A DNA stretch of 10,080 bases from Clostridia bacterium (GCA_017459315.1 JAFUDD010000314.1:1-10080), one strand, 5' to 3'; positions 1-6,027 are shown, counted from the first letter of the stretch. The notes: generated by a model not told the origin, from the sequence alone. Numbers and translations: made by a program.

Positions 1-1161
1 ACAGAACTGTGCGTAGTTCTTCAGTTCATGCCGCAGTTCCGCAGTCAGGATTACTTCTTTGGTGTAATGGCTCGCAAGCTCGATCAGTGCAACAAAAATA
101 GCAAAGATCGCATCGACAAGGATCGTAACCGTATCGCTGGTGTGGTTCATTTCGTATACAAGCCCGTCCAGATACTTGTCGATCGCCGAACGCGGTTCCT
201 TCAGTGGGTGTGTGCGTTCGTATTCGTCCTGTTGGTAGAGTATGCTCAGCGGTATCTGCGCTCGCTTGCGCTGTTTCAATTCCACAACGGTCGTGATCAA
301 TACGGCGCTGTTGCTGATATGCGGCTTGTGATTCTGGTACTTATACCGGAACTCCGGATCGGCTTCGTTCTGATCCCACTGTTCATACATTGTTTCCTCC
401 GTAATACCGACCCGATCCAGGCGAACAGCCCGACTCCAGCCATCCGCTTTGACAGACATACGGACGGGATCAATAGAATACCCCTTTGCCTCCATCTGCT
501 GACAGAACTGCTCCCAGTTCATGCTGTATTGGATACAGTATTCTACATCGGCTTTGACTTGCTCCTTATGCGTCAGCGTTCCGTCCCTCTTTGATTTCCA
601 GTATTCCTTTCGTTTCTGTCCTCCGTAGACCTCTGCGTTCTCTAATACGGATAAGCCGTGTTCCTTACAGATTTGATCCGAGATCTCCCTTAATTCAAAG
701 TGTTGTGAGATCTGATTCCGGAACTTTCTTCCATCCTTGAAGGAAATGGAATTCACCACAAAATGATTGTGCAGATTATCGGTATTGAGGTGTGTGGTGA
801 CAAGGACCTGATAGTCCTTGCCCCACATCCGTTTTGCCGTCTCGATCCCGATCGCATGACATTTCTCCGGTGTAAGTTCGTCTGTCTTAAACGACTGAAA
901 GCCATGGTAGGCAACGACCTTGCCGCGCTCGCCGAATTTACGCCTGACGGCTGTCATCTCCTCATACGCAAAAGCGGAGGAACAATTTACGCCGGAAACA
1001 TATTTCTTCTCGTCGGTCTTGCTGTCGTTCTCGGTGTAACGAAGTGCGGAATAGAGATCATCATCCAAATATTTCCGATGGGTCGTCTTATCCGGATTAT
1101 CTGCGTAGTCCAATACTTTCTTGAGATAGCCCTTTACGGGCCAGAATCCTGTGGTTGCCAT
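1..1161 (-). CDS. Relaxase / mobilization nuclease, N-terminal 387 residues (3' end beyond window)
   Basis: This is the DNA-nicking transfer protein that cuts one strand at the origin of transfer and stays covalently bound through a tyrosine. The frame is open from the ATG at 1161 to the left edge, so the C-terminus is missing. Residues 1-26 (start MATTGFWPVKGYLKKVLDYA) match the usual N-terminus of Firmicutes MobP-type relaxases (Pfam Relaxase family), and Tyr19 in LDYADNPDKT is the likely nucleophile. The metal-binding three-histidine motif is clear at residues 124-137 (HLNTDNLHNHFVVN; His124, His131, His133), and His86 in YHGFQSF is the other conserved histidine. The start is set by GGAGG eight bases upstream, lying inside the last codons of the preceding MobC-like gene. 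Only 4 bases separate that stop from this ATG, so translation is probably coupled. Residues 343-362 are hydrophobic (VTILVDAIFAIFVALIELAS). Family assignment is firm; the exact MOB subclass is inferred. Confidence 0.93.
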   Translation of the reverse strand, partial: MATTGFWPVKGYLKKVLDYADNPDKTTHRKYLDDDLYSALRYTENDSKTDEKKYVSGVNCSSAFAYEEMTAVRRKFGERGKVVAYHGFQSFKTDELTPEKCHAIGIETAKRMWGKDYQVLVTTHLNTDNLHNHFVVNSISFKDGRKFRNQISQHFELREISDQICKEHGLSVLENAEVYGGQKRKEYWKSKRDGTLTHKEQVKADVEYCIQYSMNWEQFCQQMEAKGYSIDPVRMSVKADGWSRAVRLDRVGITEETMYEQWDQNEADPEFRYKYQNHKPHISNSAVLITTVVELKQRKRAQIPLSILYQQDEYERTHPLKEPRSAIDKYLDGLVYEMNHTSDTVTILVDAIFAIFVALIELASHYTKEVILTAELRHELKNYAQFC

Positions 1162-1165
1162 ATGC

Positions 1166-1588
1166 TCACCTCCTTCCGAACAGCTTGAACTTTGGCTTTG
1201 GTTCAACTGTGTTTGATTTCTCTTCTGCAGCCGTATCACGGACTGATTCCGGTTCTTGCTTCTCGGCAGGGTCTTCTATAGCAGTGCTGAGTGCCGTGCC
1301 GCCGGTCAGTATATTCTTCATCTCGATCAGCACGGCAAGCGCCGCATCATTGACATCCTTTGCATACGGCGCTCTTGTCAGTCGATCCAGCGTTTCACAG
1401 CATACAAAGAAAGCGTCGGGCAGCACCGCTTTTGGTTCGCCGCCCAACGCCCGCTGGCGCAGGTATTCGCTTGTCGTTATGCCGCACCTTTTTGCGGCGC
1501 GGTCGATTTGTTCTTTTTGTTTCTCTGTCAGTCGAACCTCAATACGGGTTCGTGGTTTCTTGTTTTCGATAAGCATCATTCCTTTCAT
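1166..1588 (-). CDS. MobC-like ribbon-helix-helix relaxosome accessory protein
   Basis: A small protein (140 residues from the chosen start) placed directly before the relaxase, as expected for the accessory factor that binds oriT and helps the relaxase nick. The N-terminal part (RTRIEVRLTEKQKEQIDRAA, then GITTSEYLRQRALGG) has the beta strand, helix, helix pattern of a ribbon-helix-helix domain. The middle (about residues 60-95) is helical, and the C-terminal 45 residues are acidic and low in complexity, ending in basic KFKLFGRR. The canonical NQIAR-type MobC motif is not visible, so the name is by domain and position. The start is uncertain: the frame stays open to 1798, but that extension is arginine-rich, crosses the hairpins of the non-coding region and looks untranslated. 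ATGs lie at 1588, 1579 and 1576, with AAAGGA at 1585-1580 too close for ideal spacing to the last two. Confidence 0.75.
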   Translation of the reverse strand: MKGMMLIENKKPRTRIEVRLTEKQKEQIDRAAKRCGITTSEYLRQRALGGEPKAVLPDAFFVCCETLDRLTRAPYAKDVNDAALAVLIEMKNILTGGTALSTAIEDPAEKQEPESVRDTAAEEKSNTVEPKPKFKLFGRR

Positions 1589-1600
1589 ATTTGATTTGCG

Positions 1601-1780
1601 CCAACGCGCGTTCCGGGGGTTAGGGGGTGTCCCCTTAAAGCAGGAAAGACGGCGATAAGCTATGCATACCGCACGCCGCCTTTCGGCATTTGTCCGGACA
1701 AATGCCCTGCTTGCTAACCTCTGCGACACAAAAAAGAGTCTGCGACAACGGGGCCCGTATGCCCATCGCCGCAGACTGCA
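1601..1780. other. Candidate origin of transfer (oriT) with clustered inverted and direct repeats
   Basis: Just upstream of the MobC-like gene and relaxase lies a dense set of symmetric elements. There is a 10-base palindrome AACGCGCGTT (1603-1612), a GC-rich hairpin AGGGG-GTGT-CCCCT (1622-1635) inside a run of G-rich DNA, and a perfect 22-base palindrome (1685-1706, GGCATTTGTCC followed by its reverse complement). A 9-base direct repeat TCTGCGACA occurs at 1720-1728 and 1739-1747, and an 8-base inverted repeat AGTCTGCG/CGCAGACT sits at 1737-1744 and 1770-1777. Mobilizable elements usually carry oriT immediately upstream of mobC/relaxase operons, with relaxase-binding inverted repeats next to nic. 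The assignment rests on position and repeat content; the nic base cannot be named from sequence alone. Confidence 0.5.
1685..1706. repeat. Perfect 22-bp palindrome
   Basis: GGCATTTGTCC is followed without a spacer by its exact reverse complement. In RNA or single-stranded DNA it would form a strong hairpin; in duplex DNA it is a symmetric binding site. It sits centrally in the candidate oriT and could bind the ribbon-helix-helix protein or the relaxase. It lacks a T-tract on either side, which argues against a simple terminator. Confidence 0.85.
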
Positions 1781-1827
1781 GGTAAAGCGCAGAAGCATCT
1801 ATAACCCGTCCGATGAAATCGCAAATG

Positions 1828-1856
1828 AAAAGTCCGGTCATCATGGCCAGACTTTT
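1828..1856. terminator. Bidirectional terminator-like hairpin
   Basis: The arms AAAAGTCCGGTCA (1828-1840) and TGGCCAGACTTTT (1844-1856) pair along 13 positions with two imperfections and a three-base loop. An A-run on one side and a T-run on the other make it terminator-like on both strands. It may insulate the mob operon from neighbouring transcription, or act as an attenuator if transcription starts just upstream on the minus strand. Confidence 0.5.
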
Positions 1857-1887
1857 ATATGTAGGTGCATTATTAAATTCGTGCCAA
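1854..1887 (-). promoter_or_regulatory. Possible minus-strand promoter for the mob operon
   Basis: On the minus strand TTGGCA (1887-1882) is followed after 18 bases by TACATA (1863-1858), overlapping TATAAA (1859-1854). This resembles a vegetative -35/-10 pair. The -35 lies inside the CAACTTG-core dyad, so a protein on that dyad would block polymerase. The following hairpin at 1828-1856 overlaps the -10, which weakens the call. Confidence 0.25.
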
Positions 1888-1901
1888 CTTGGCACGAATT
1901 T
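1875..1901. repeat. CAASTTG-core dyad, copy 1 (27 bp)
   Basis: The arms AAATTCGTGCCAA and TTGGCACGAATTT are exact reverse complements around a central C. This is the longest member of a family of dyads in the window that share CAA-S-TTG at the centre. It lies about 290 bases upstream of the MobC-like gene. Confidence 0.85.
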
Positions 1902-2038
1902 TCAATGCAATCATCAGTGCATGGATTCATAAAACTACCGAGAGCTTAGCAAGGAAATCTTGTGTAGCACGTAGCTTTCACTTTTGACGTTTATTAGCGC
2001 AAACGATAATGCGTTTCTCGGCTAAAGGCACTGTGAAA

Positions 2039-2074
2039 ACAAGGGGTCAGAAAAGCCTGTTTTTGACCCCTTGT
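2039..2074 (-). terminator. Terminator-like hairpin downstream of the parM/parR unit
   Basis: The arms ACAAGGGGTCA (2039-2049) and TGACCCCTTGT (2064-2074) are perfect complements. The inner AAAA/TTTT extends the stem past one bulged base. On the minus strand the stem is followed by TTTTCAC, consistent with intrinsic termination of the parM/parR transcript about 60 bases after the ParR-like stop codon. Confidence 0.65.
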
Positions 2075-2092
2075 CCTATCAGCGAATACGAT

Positions 2093-2126
2093 CATGCCGT
2101 CACTTTACCCTGCTTTTGACGGCATG
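2093..2126 (-). terminator. Hairpin directly after the ParR-like gene
   Basis: The 10-base arms CATGCCGTCA (2093-2102) and TGACGGCATG (2117-2126) are exact complements with a 14-base loop, starting 5 bases after the ParR-like stop codon. There is no T-tract, so it may be an mRNA-protecting hairpin or a partition-site element rather than a terminator. Confidence 0.5.
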
Positions 2127-2131
2127 CCTCA

Positions 2132-2452
2132 CTATGCCCAGCTCGACAGAAAATCCTCCATGTACTGCATATTCTTCTCCATTGCTTCTGCGTCCGGTGC
2201 AGATGCGCTGTCCGCTGTGCATTTGATATCCTGCACAACCCCACCCGAGAGCCGCTCTGCCACCATGTCCGCGATCCGTTCCGCTAAGCGCTCCTGTTGT
2301 TCTTCTTCGGCTTGCTGTTGATCAAATGCGAGTATTGCCTCCAAGATGAACCGATTCCGTTTGCCGGAAGGAACAGTCTGTACGATCTCCCATGCTTTTT
2401 GTTCCAATGGCTTGTTCAAATTGAACCGCAGCTTATGGCTCTCAACCGGCAT
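2132..2452 (-). CDS. ParR-like ribbon-helix-helix partition adaptor
   Basis: A 106-residue protein that would bind centromere-like DNA and couple it to the ParM filament. The N-terminal part (KLRFNLNKPLEQKAWEIVQT, then SGKRNRFILEAILAF, residues 7-43) has the strand-helix-helix pattern of StbB/ParR-type proteins, including the typical RFNL...P...A start and the KRNRFILEAIL helix. Residues 45-70 are a Q/E-rich amphipathic helix, and the C-terminus (about residues 87-106, EAMEKNMQYMEDFLSSWA) could be the ParM-contact segment seen in ParR proteins. The ATG overlaps the last 11 bases of the parM-like gene, and GAGGAA lies 8 bases upstream inside that gene, so the two are co-translated. Position straight after parM is the classic order. 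Function is inferred from fold and context. Confidence 0.75.
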   Translation of the reverse strand: MPVESHKLRFNLNKPLEQKAWEIVQTVPSGKRNRFILEAILAFDQQQAEEEQQERLAERIADMVAERLSGGVVQDIKCTADSASAPDAEAMEKNMQYMEDFLSSWA

Positions 2453-3368
2453 CTTTGCGATTCCTCAATGTTCGTTCCGCCATGATCTCATACCCCTTCG
2501 CCGTAGCGCAAATATCGCTGTTGAACGTGACGCGCTTTTTATCGTATGCCGCAAAGATCCGAACAAGGCACCCACCGCCTCCGACAAGGTACAGGTTCAT
2601 AACCTTTGCGTTATACTCATGCGATCGGAGAATGCGAAACACGCTGTTGACGTACTCCTTTGCGATCTTTTCCATAACGGCAAGATACTCCTCCGAAACG
2701 TCTGCCGATCCATGGATCAGATAATCGGTGATCATCTCCTCCGGTACTCGCTCATGAAATGTATCCATCAGCGCATCCTTGATGCTGCCCACGCATTGCT
2801 TGACGCCGTATTCTTCTGTCCACATACGGGACGGATCGGGTTTACCGTCCCGAAGCAGCATCAAGTTCATAGTGCCGTTGCCGATGTCGCACAGCATGGT
2901 TGTGCCGGGGAGCGAAATCGCCGATCCGAAGATTGCGGCATACCCCTGCGGGTAGATCTCACAGCCGACAAAGCGCACCGTGTACTGCTTGAAGCGAAAG
3001 GCGAACGTAACCGTTTCATTCTGCAACAGATACGCTCGAAATGCTTCCTTTTGCGATCCCGCCCATTTAAGCGGAAGCCCGACCGCAAGGAATACGTCTG
3101 CGGCAGTCAGTCCTGCGTCTTCCAGTTCCATAGCGATACCGGCGAGGGTGAGAAGATAATAGTCGAGATCGTTGGTCTTGATCGCATCGTATGCCTTATG
3201 TCCGGCGCCGATGGTGTAATACCGATCTTCATAGACGAGAAGATTCTCATTGAAGGTCGGTTCTCCGTCATGGGCGAGCAGCCCGGACGGGAAACAATGG
3301 TTTGCGGTCTTGACGTTGCCGAAGCCGTGATCGACCGCGATAATAAACGTGTTGTTGTGTCGCTTCAT
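2442..3368 (-). CDS. parM: ParM/StbA-type actin-like ATPase for DNA segregation
   Basis: A 308-residue actin-fold ATPase of the ParM/StbA group; such proteins form dynamic filaments that push plasmid copies apart. The phosphate-1 loop is at residues 10-20 (IAVDHGFGNVK), the phosphate-2 loop at 159-170 (LCDIGNGTMNLM) and the adenosine-binding glycine run at 261-269 (LVGGGGCLV). Length is close to that of plasmid ParM proteins. The frame is open further upstream, but the ATG at 3368 is chosen because AAGGAAG lies about 10 bases before it and the protein then starts right before the first actin strand. It overlaps the ParR-like gene downstream. A partition module in an element carrying a large serine recombinase suggests an extrachromosomal stage. 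It lies 240 bases downstream of the recombinase, separated by a likely terminator, so it may have its own promoter. Confidence 0.9.
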   Translation of the reverse strand: MKRHNNTFIIAVDHGFGNVKTANHCFPSGLLAHDGEPTFNENLLVYEDRYYTIGAGHKAYDAIKTNDLDYYLLTLAGIAMELEDAGLTAADVFLAVGLPLKWAGSQKEAFRAYLLQNETVTFAFRFKQYTVRFVGCEIYPQGYAAIFGSAISLPGTTMLCDIGNGTMNLMLLRDGKPDPSRMWTEEYGVKQCVGSIKDALMDTFHERVPEEMITDYLIHGSADVSEEYLAVMEKIAKEYVNSVFRILRSHEYNAKVMNLYLVGGGGCLVRIFAAYDKKRVTFNSDICATAKGYEIMAERTLRNRKDAG

Positions 3369-3424
3369 GTAGTTATCACTTCCTTTTTGCTTATAGATTT
3401 TCCTTTCGGAAGAAGCGACGAGAA

Positions 3425-3436
3425 GGGAACGTTCCC
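3425..3436. repeat. 12-bp palindrome upstream of parM
   Basis: GGGAACGTTCCC is a perfect palindrome 57 bases upstream of the parM start. It could be an operator for autoregulation, for example by the ParR-like protein. Confidence 0.6.
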
Positions 3437-3438
3437 GC

Positions 3439-3467
3439 AAAATGAGCGCCCGGCGGACGCTCATTTT
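3439..3467 (-). terminator. Terminator-like hairpin upstream of parM
   Basis: The arms AAAATGAGCG (3439-3448) and CGCTCATTTT (3458-3467) pair perfectly, with partial extension across CC/GG. A/T ends make it symmetric for both strands. Being between the recombinase and parM, it could limit read-through or act as an attenuator. Confidence 0.5.
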
Positions 3468-3501
3468 CGCGGCGCGATACAAAAACGCAGGGTAAAGAAA
3501 C

Positions 3502-3529
3502 AGCCGATCCGCGTATTTGCGAACCGGCT
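3502..3529 (-). terminator. Rho-independent terminator after the recombinase gene
   Basis: In minus-strand RNA AGCCGGUUCGC pairs with GCGGAUCGGCU (11 pairs, two of them G-U) around a 6-base loop and is followed by GUUUCUUU. The G-U pairs are only possible in the minus-strand transcript, which gives the direction. It lies about 80 bases after the recombinase stop. Confidence 0.7.
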
Positions 3530-3585
3530 GCAAGAAAGCCCTGTATGGTGTTTAGCACGTTTGATGCTTACTCCTTTCAAGAATG

Positions 3586-3602
3586 CATCCCAAGTTGGGA
3601 TG
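3586..3602. repeat. CAASTTG-core dyad, copy 2 (17 bp)
   Basis: CATCCCAA and TTGGGATG are exact reverse complements around a central G. It starts 7 bases after the recombinase stop codon on the minus strand. No T-tract follows, so it is not a standard terminator. Confidence 0.85.
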
Positions 3603-3609
3603 AAGTGCG

Positions 3610-5445
3610 TCACGCATCCTTTTTGCCTGTCTTTGCCGTCTTTTTATTTGTTCCGGCCTGTCCTCCCGCCGCCTTTTCCGCCTTTCGCTTTAGATAATAC
3701 TGACGGTTGTATTCCCGCCGTTTTTGCTTCTCTTCCATAGCTCTTTGCTCCTCAACGGAAGTCGCCGCGCCGGTCTCGATAGATTGCGGAAGCTCGAACT
3801 TGCCGATATATTTGAGAAAGATCTCAACGATCTGCACGCGCTCGGTGCCGCTCTTATCCGGCGCATGCACCAGAATCTGATCGACAAATTCCAGAATCAT
3901 TTCGTCCGTCAACACCGAAAAATCCGTGTATCTGCGCGCAAGTGCAAGGAACTTGTCGCTGCGGTCGGTATCGCTCTGAAAAGCATCGATTTCCGCGCTG
4001 TCAGCTTCCAAGGCAGCTTTCAGCTCCGCCTGTTCCTTTTCATATTGCTTGACCAGTTGCTCGTAACGGGCAAACGGAATGTGCTCCAACGCATATTCCT
4101 CAAACAGCCTTTGTATCAGCTTATCCAGTTCTGCGACGCGTATCTGTGTCTTTTGCATCCGCAGCTGCAGATTCTGCAATTCATCGCTGTGCTTCAGACG
4201 CGTTTGTTCCCGAATCCGTTGTACAAACGCCTCCGGATTCTCGATCGCGTAAGCGGATGTGGCACGTATTGTTTCCAAGATCAGCTCCCGCAGCACGACG
4301 GTACGGATATAATGCCCCGAGCATTTCCGATCCGTATAATTTTTGGTCAGCGAATAGGTGGAGCAATTATAATTGTCATACAGGTACAGCCCGGAATCCG
4401 GGTCGATCTCGCCGCCGTGCTTTTTCGCCCATTGTCCGCCCTTGTGATTGTGCATCCTTTGCCCGCAGTCGGCACAGTAGACCAAACCGGTCAGCACATT
4501 TGCCGCGCCGGTCGTATCCGTGCGCCGAACCGTCTCCCGAATCTTCTGCACCATGTCGAAGGTTTCCTGATCGATGATCGCTTCGTGCGTATTTTCGATG
4601 ATTTGCCATTCCGACGGATCATTCTTGACAAAGCGCTTGCTTTTATACGATTCCTTCTGCGTGCGAAAGTTGACGGTATGGCCGAGGTATTCCGGCCGCG
4701 CAAGCATATCGGCAATCGTCTTGGCCTCCCAATCATAGGGTCGCTCCAAACACGCAGGGTGCCGGCTTTGCTGAATGCCGCGTGTTTCCAAGTAATAAGA
4801 AGGTCGTTCCACCTGATCGTCCCGCAGCGCTTTGGCGATCATGACCGGTCCTTTGCCCGACAGCGCAAGATCAAAAATCCGTCGCACGACTCCGGCTGCC
4901 TCCTCGTCAATCAGCCAATGATGCTTTTGCTTCGGATCCTTCTTATAGCCGTAGATCACCGCATTCGTTGTCGGCAAACCCGCCCTGCCGCGCGATTGAT
5001 ACGCCTGCTTCTGCTTCCGACTGAGATCGCGCAGATACCACTCGTTCATCACGTTGATAAACGGCGCAAACTCCGCCGATGACTGTTCGTTGCTGTCTAC
5101 GTTGTTGGAGATCGCAATAAAGCGCACCTGATGCTGGCGGAAGAATACCTCCGTATAGAAGCCGGTTTGCAGATAATCTCTGCCGACGCGGGACATGTCC
5201 TTGACGATGACGGTGGAAACCTTTCCGGCTTCAATATCGGCGATCAGATCCTTCCACCGCGGTCGATCGAAATTGCCGCCGGACCAGCCGTCGTCGGTAT
5301 AATGGACGCAGTTTAAAAAGCCTTGCTGCTTTGCATATTCGGCAAGGATGCGCTTTTGCGTGACAATAGAATTGCTGTCGCCCGTCAGCTCGTCGTCGCG
5401 CGAGAGACGTTCATAAAGTGCTGTAATAGTGGCTGATGATTTCAT
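3610..5445 (-). CDS. Large serine recombinase (TnpX/Tn4451-type site-specific integrase)
   Basis: A 611-residue enzyme that excises and integrates the element by serine-mediated strand exchange. The N-terminal resolvase domain covers about residues 7-155: Ser15 in YERLSRDDEL is the expected nucleophile, with GDSNSI (22-27), DDGWSGGNFDRP (51-62) and KDMSRVGRD (82-90) holding the conserved arginines. The recombinase domain follows (about 160-305; IYGYKKDP), then a zinc ribbon with Cys324, Cys327, Cys361 and Cys375. A coiled coil spans about 415-490, and a conserved C-terminal segment of the TnpX group lies at about 500-550. The last 45 residues are lysine-rich and probably disordered. Length is normal for the family and all key residues are present, so it looks active. 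The ATG overlaps the TnpW-like stop by 4 bases (ATGA), so it is translationally coupled to that gene. Confidence 0.95.
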   Translation of the reverse strand: MKSSATITALYERLSRDDELTGDSNSIVTQKRILAEYAKQQGFLNCVHYTDDGWSGGNFDRPRWKDLIADIEAGKVSTVIVKDMSRVGRDYLQTGFYTEVFFRQHQVRFIAISNNVDSNEQSSAEFAPFINVMNEWYLRDLSRKQKQAYQSRGRAGLPTTNAVIYGYKKDPKQKHHWLIDEEAAGVVRRIFDLALSGKGPVMIAKALRDDQVERPSYYLETRGIQQSRHPACLERPYDWEAKTIADMLARPEYLGHTVNFRTQKESYKSKRFVKNDPSEWQIIENTHEAIIDQETFDMVQKIRETVRRTDTTGAANVLTGLVYCADCGQRMHNHKGGQWAKKHGGEIDPDSGLYLYDNYNCSTYSLTKNYTDRKCSGHYIRTVVLRELILETIRATSAYAIENPEAFVQRIREQTRLKHSDELQNLQLRMQKTQIRVAELDKLIQRLFEEYALEHIPFARYEQLVKQYEKEQAELKAALEADSAEIDAFQSDTDRSDKFLALARRYTDFSVLTDEMILEFVDQILVHAPDKSGTERVQIVEIFLKYIGKFELPQSIETGAATSVEEQRAMEEKQKRREYNRQYYLKRKAEKAAGGQAGTNKKTAKTGKKDA

Positions 5446-5630
5446 AAAGCCGTCCTTTCTTTCGGACGACCTCTCTGTGGTGATAATATTATATCACGTT
5501 TGCCGCCGTTTGCAAGCGTTTCGTGTGAAATCAGCCGAAGAATCCGATCTTCGAGCGTCTGTGTGCCGTTTTCGTCGAAATGCACCTTGACGATATACTT
5601 CGTGCTGCCGATGCGTCGAATCAATTCCAT
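5442..5630 (-). CDS. tnpW: TnpW-family small transposon protein (possibly 5'-frameshifted)
   Basis: A 62-residue protein in a 4-base ATGA overlap with the recombinase start. The core (RRIGSTKYIVKVHF, then ENGTQTLEDRILRLISHE) matches what I know of the transposon-encoded TnpW family of Tn4451-like elements; its function is not established. The ATG at 5630 leaves only four residues before the conserved core and has its nearest Shine-Dalgarno-like run (AGGAAAGGGGG) about 14 bases away, which is poor. A better-placed start exists at 5712 (GAGGAG, 7-base spacing) in a different frame. Removing one G from the five-G run at 5645-5649 would join the two into a 90-residue protein. The gene may therefore be intact from 5630, frameshifted, or a sequence error. 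Confidence 0.7.
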   Translation of the reverse strand: MELIRRIGSTKYIVKVHFDENGTQTLEDRILRLISHETLANGGKRDIILSPQRGRPKERTAL

Positions 5631-5712
5631 ACGGTCCGTGTCGTCCCCCTTTCCTCAGGACTCCGTTGAGTATGTGCAGTGCAACGATGCTGTTGGATAG
5701 TTGGCCTATCAT
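5631..5712 (-). other. Possible out-of-frame 5' part of tnpW
   Basis: The ATG at 5712 is preceded by AGAGGAG at an ideal 7-base spacing and opens MIGQLSNSIVALHILNGVLR. This frame runs to 5494 only as a shadow of tnpW and the rest is basic nonsense. A +1 shift at AAAGGGGG (C-run 5645-5649 on the plus strand) would continue as KGDDTDRMELIRRIGST, giving a TnpW protein with a normal-looking N-terminal extension. The alternative is a separate short leader peptide. Confidence 0.4.
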
Positions 5713-5780
5713 GTTTGTACTCCTCTTTTCTGTAGTTGATATGTTCGTTGTGGTTCACTTCCCGAAAACCGGTGCGAAAC

Positions 5781-5811
5781 AAAAAAGACGATCCCCGAAG
5801 TGAAGATCGTC
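5781..5811 (-). terminator. Rho-independent terminator upstream of tnpW
   Basis: In minus-strand RNA GACGAUCUUC (5811-5802) pairs with GGGGAUCGUC (5796-5787), 10 pairs including two G-U, with a 5-base loop. A run of six U follows (5786-5781). It is a textbook intrinsic terminator and the strongest in the window. Confidence 0.88.
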
Positions 5812-5890
5812 CGATGCCGTATACATGGCAGTGATGGTTGTGTGTCATGGGTCGATAGAGTGTCCTCCTTGTGAATGTATTTCCATGATG

Positions 5891-6027
5891 GTTCCGTTCC
5901 CGCCCGCAGTCGGTGCGATGTTTATACTCCTTTCCGAACGGCAAAAGAAAAGCCGATCCGAAGGCCGGCCGAAGAATGTCGTTCTATTTGTTTTCTTGCT
6001 GTTCCGTTCCCGCTGCGGCGGTGCGAT
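5891..6027. repeat. Imperfect direct repeat in the recombinase leader
   Basis: GTTCCGTTCCCGC at 5891-5903 and 6001-6013 is followed in both copies, after 6 to 8 differing G/C-rich bases, by GGTGCGAT (5912-5919 and 6020-6027). The copies are about 110 bases apart, with a terminator between them. Confidence 0.7.
5942..5970 (-). terminator. Terminator in the recombinase leader
   Basis: On the minus strand GCCGGCC and GGATCGGC form a stem around a short TTC loop, with one bulge and a G-U pair, followed by TTTTCTTTT. It is a probable intrinsic terminator, about 150 bases before the next one. Confidence 0.65.

Larger units (their letters stand above)
1589..2131. other. Non-coding region between the MobC-like gene and the ParR-like gene
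   Basis: No convincing gene lies here. Open frames on both strands are short, arginine- and cysteine-rich, lack ribosome binding sites and run through hairpins. The region holds, from right to left, two hairpins downstream of the parR-like gene (2093-2126 and 2039-2074), an AT-richer stretch of about 135 bases with no recognisable content (1902-2038), a 27-base CAACTTG-core dyad (1875-1901), an imperfect hairpin with A and T flanks (1828-1856), and the candidate oriT (1601-1780). Confidence 0.7.
3369..3609. other. Intergenic region upstream of parM: hairpins, palindrome, possible leader
   Basis: Between the recombinase stop and parM this stretch packs a CAAGTTG-core dyad (3586-3602), a terminator (3502-3529), a terminator-like hairpin (3439-3467) and a 12-base palindrome (3425-3436). 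In ParM systems the ParR-binding centromere commonly lies just upstream of parM and doubles as the operator, so it may be here. No tandem direct-repeat array typical of parC is visible, however. No well-formed promoter could be picked out by eye. Confidence 0.5.

Noticed and set aside
28..1188. Plus-strand open frames of 188 and 141 codons
   Set aside because: Both are antisense to the relaxase, which has a clear three-histidine motif and a strong ribosome binding site.
1589..1798. N-terminal extension of the MobC-like protein to an ATG at 1798
   Set aside because: The extension is Arg/Cys-rich, runs through the palindrome and repeats of the candidate oriT, and has no ribosome binding site; the ribbon-helix-helix domain starts after 1588.
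2414..2426. Dyad GTTCAA-A-TTGAAC resembling the CAASTTG family
   Set aside because: It has A at the centre instead of C or G and lies inside the ribbon-helix-helix coding sequence, where it encodes the conserved RFNLNKP stretch.
3369..3464. Upstream in-frame start for parM at 3464
   Set aside because: The extension arises from the hairpin at 3439-3467, and the ATG at 3368 has the proper ribosome binding site right before the actin fold.
2346..3740. Long plus-strand open frame of 464 codons
   Set aside because: It is the antisense shadow of the parM-like gene, with Cys/Arg/His-rich translation, no ribosome binding site and no family resemblance.
3724..5082. Long plus-strand open frame of 452 codons
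   Set aside because: It is antisense to the recombinase, whose catalytic and zinc-binding residues are all present on the minus strand.
5621..5944. Minus-strand 107-codon frame upstream of tnpW
   Set aside because: It crosses a textbook terminator (5781-5811), is His/Arg-rich, and its start lacks a ribosome binding site.
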